Positions 51,636 through 53,248 of a stretch of 53,248 nucleotides of DNA are shown here, piece by piece. Made by a program: the position numbers and the translations under genes. Under the pieces are notes generated by a model that worked only from the letters and a program-made list of their open reading frames with translations, ran no database searches and was not told the origin of the DNA. Source of the DNA: Rhizaria sp. SCN 62-66 (taxonomy: Eukaryota > Rhizaria, unplaced). Location of the stretch: positions 1-53,248 of the forward strand of contig MEDY01000199.1 in NCBI GenBank assembly GCA_001724265.1. Direction: 5' to 3'. The first letter of the stretch is position 1. Each line of letters starts with the position of its first letter.

Positions 51636-53248
51636 TGTGCCCTATATAACACAAGAAAAAGAAGGAAACCACCGCGATGTATAAGTGAGGCATGGTTAGG
51701 TAAGTGCTTGTCGCGATTAGCGTGGGTTGAATGCGATTCGGATAGTTGCGTGATGAAGCAAGCGAGACGTTGAATCTCGAAGGTTTTTAAGGGGGCTGGC
51801 AGAGCAGGTTCCTCGTAGTTTTGAGGAGAATCATCATTCGAAATAATGAGAAATGCACAGTTCAGCCCTATATAGAAAAAAACAAGCGCATTTTGCGGTT
51901 ACTAGAAGGCATGCAGGAATGTCAAAAGTAACCTTTGGTCTTGACTCCCAACGGCTGACCACGCACGCAGTCCAGCGGCTTTTTTTCGGCCCCCCCCAAT
52001 CGTTCCATGCAGAGGTTGCCGAATGTCACAAGAAGTTCGAGATGAACGACGAACTCAGGAAGTCAGTTTACGGGACTTGAAACGTATCAATTAAAACGTA
52101 TTTGTTTGCAATCTATCTAGCACATGAGTTGCCGAACCAAACAAGGTATCGCTCTATCGGGTGAGCAGCTGTAGCGCTTTCTCGGCGCGTTCAATACTAC
52201 AATCTTACGCTACGAGGTTCTTATTACAACCAACATTTAGCATAAAATACCAAGTTTTACAGGCTGACGCTGGGGCAAACACCACCCACAGCCGTTTCGG
52301 GGCGGGTATATATAGGTGGCGTTTTCCTGTGTCCACAGACTTCTCCTTTCTGTGAAAACAACAATAACAATTCATAATATCAGAGACACAACATAGAATT
52401 CGAATTATATACTTGTTTCTTATTTTTTTTTCATAGAAAAAAAGAGTCTGTGTTCACAAGAAAACGAAGTGTGTATACACAAGAAACGCCACCTGTATAT
52501 CGCGGCCGGCAATTGCTGTCGAAGGGAATTTGATGCAGAATGTCGGCTGTAACAGTAACACCATGTAATAGTATGTGTACGTATTCTCTACACGGCATTT
52601 TACAAGAGCTACAAGCAAGGAGTAGTTAAATTTCTTGTTTGGGCCGCCGAGTGTGAAAATACAACCATAACGTATAAGTTCAGCCTCTTATCAACGCTCG
52701 CAGTTGTTCTCGTGGTGCGAACGAACGCGACAGTCAACGACATGCGACTGACAATGTGCGAGTTGTGAGAATGTCACGATGGATTATGCATGTACGATAA
52801 TGTACAGATAATCTATTATACTCATTTTATATTATAAGATATTAATAAGCTTACAGCTACAATGTTCGCTTGGGTGGTGGTGCGTCGCGAAACTATCATT
52901 CCTCGACATAGTAAGAGTTGCACGCGACAGAAATCAACTAAATAATAAAAAAGAAGGATATATCCGCATTTGAATAAAGAAATTATGGATTGACCAAATA
53001 TTCCGATGCTTCAAGACCAAAGAAGCCGCGGCTTACCTTTCGAAACAAAAGATCCGATAAATTCCACGAAATCCAACCAATGACACTAGATGTGATGGAC
53101 AACTGTAAATAGTTCGTACTCAACGTGAAAAGGTTTGAAATCCGTCGTTTACTACTGCGGGCAAAAATATCCGTAGCTGTGGCTAAAATATCCGTAGTTG
53201 ACCAAGCAAATTTGTGGTGGAAGTTGATTTTGTAATACAATTGGATTG
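51636..53248. other. Gene-poor right end of the window
   Basis: 1.6 kb of AT-rich DNA upstream of SEY1. It holds the SEY1 promoter (minus strand), a foldback repeat at about 52303-52506 and a short duplication of aaaatatccgtag at 53164-53200. An open minus-strand frame at 52983-53240 ends with RGFFGLEASEYLVNP and could be the tail of something beyond the window, but I see no family. Confidence 0.5.
52303..52506. repeat. Foldback inverted repeat, MITE-like
   Basis: The left arm (52307-52341: tata-rich, then AGGTGGCGTTTTCCTGTG, then TCCACAGACT) is repeated in reverse complement in the right arm (52445-52500), with the AGGTGGCGTTT and GTTTTC.TGTG..CACAGACT blocks matching but separated by an extra 20 or so bases on the right. 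The 100-base centre is A/T-rich. No transposase, and no obvious target-site duplication, was seen. Confidence 0.65.

Noticed and set aside
51853-52080. 75-codon plus-strand frame
   Set aside because: No recognisable domain, codon use intermediate, no splice sites; not enough to call a gene.
52983-53240. 85-codon minus-strand frame at the window edge
   Set aside because: AT-rich with a short internal repeat (TTDIL/ATDIF); it could be the end of an element beyond the window, but nothing confirms it.
1-53248. CRISPR arrays, bacterial operons, prophage or virus genes
   Set aside because: No spaced direct repeats, no ribosome-binding-site-led gene trains, and the genes are spliced nuclear genes.

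Overview
The window is nuclear DNA from a eukaryotic microbe. Coding exons are GC-rich with G/C-ending codons, intergenic and intronic DNA is AT-rich, most genes carry short GT-AG introns, and several products are eukaryote-only (SF3B4, GAR1, COX17, SEY1/RHD3). Alanine, serine, glutamine and glycine homopolymers are abundant. The species cannot be fixed from the sequence. A SEY1-type ER fusion GTPase, a TKL kinase fused to seven membrane segments and a bacterial-type thymidine kinase suggest a free-living protist rather than an animal, but that is inference. I rebuilt 12 genes by joining exons across splice sites and checking reading phase at every junction (26 introns in the 11 split genes).

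Layout. 648-3152 (-): HSP110-type chaperone. 3909-4680 (+): small secreted protein with a C-terminal cysteine pair. 5302-6846 (-): splicing factor SF3B4. 7952-9718 (+): secreted S28-peptidase-like protein that lacks the catalytic Ser and His. 10657-11732 (+): GAR1, the H/ACA snoRNP subunit. 12592-13456 (-): copper chaperone COX17, with an 11-codon last exon. 14024-19510 (-): 1,670-residue secreted or membrane-anchored protein of unknown family. 20381-35932 (+): one uninterrupted 5,183-residue reading frame, mostly low complexity, with what looks like a cyclic-nucleotide-binding fold cut in two. 36485-43357 (-): seven-transmembrane receptor fused to a TKL-type kinase, whose kinase domain holds three large low-complexity insertions. 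44481-45698 (-): dienelactone hydrolase family protein. 45949-47084 (+): bacterial-type thymidine kinase. 47785-51635 (-): SEY1/RHD3 GTPase. The last 1.6 kb has no gene I can support but contains a foldback repeat.

The left, centre-left and right parts hold ordinary housekeeping genes (protein folding, splicing, rRNA pseudouridylation, respiratory-chain assembly, nucleotide salvage, ER shaping). The unusual part is 14-43.4 kb: three neighbouring very large genes whose products combine surface or signalling modules (secretion signal, cyclic-nucleotide fold, 7TM-kinase) with very long in-frame low-complexity inserts. The giant gene and the 7TM-kinase are convergent. Whether they act together is not shown by the sequence.

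A second signal runs through the whole window: 24 of the 26 reconstructed 5' splice sites have C at intron position +4 (mostly GTACGT) and none has the usual A, which predicts a matching change in the U1 snRNA.
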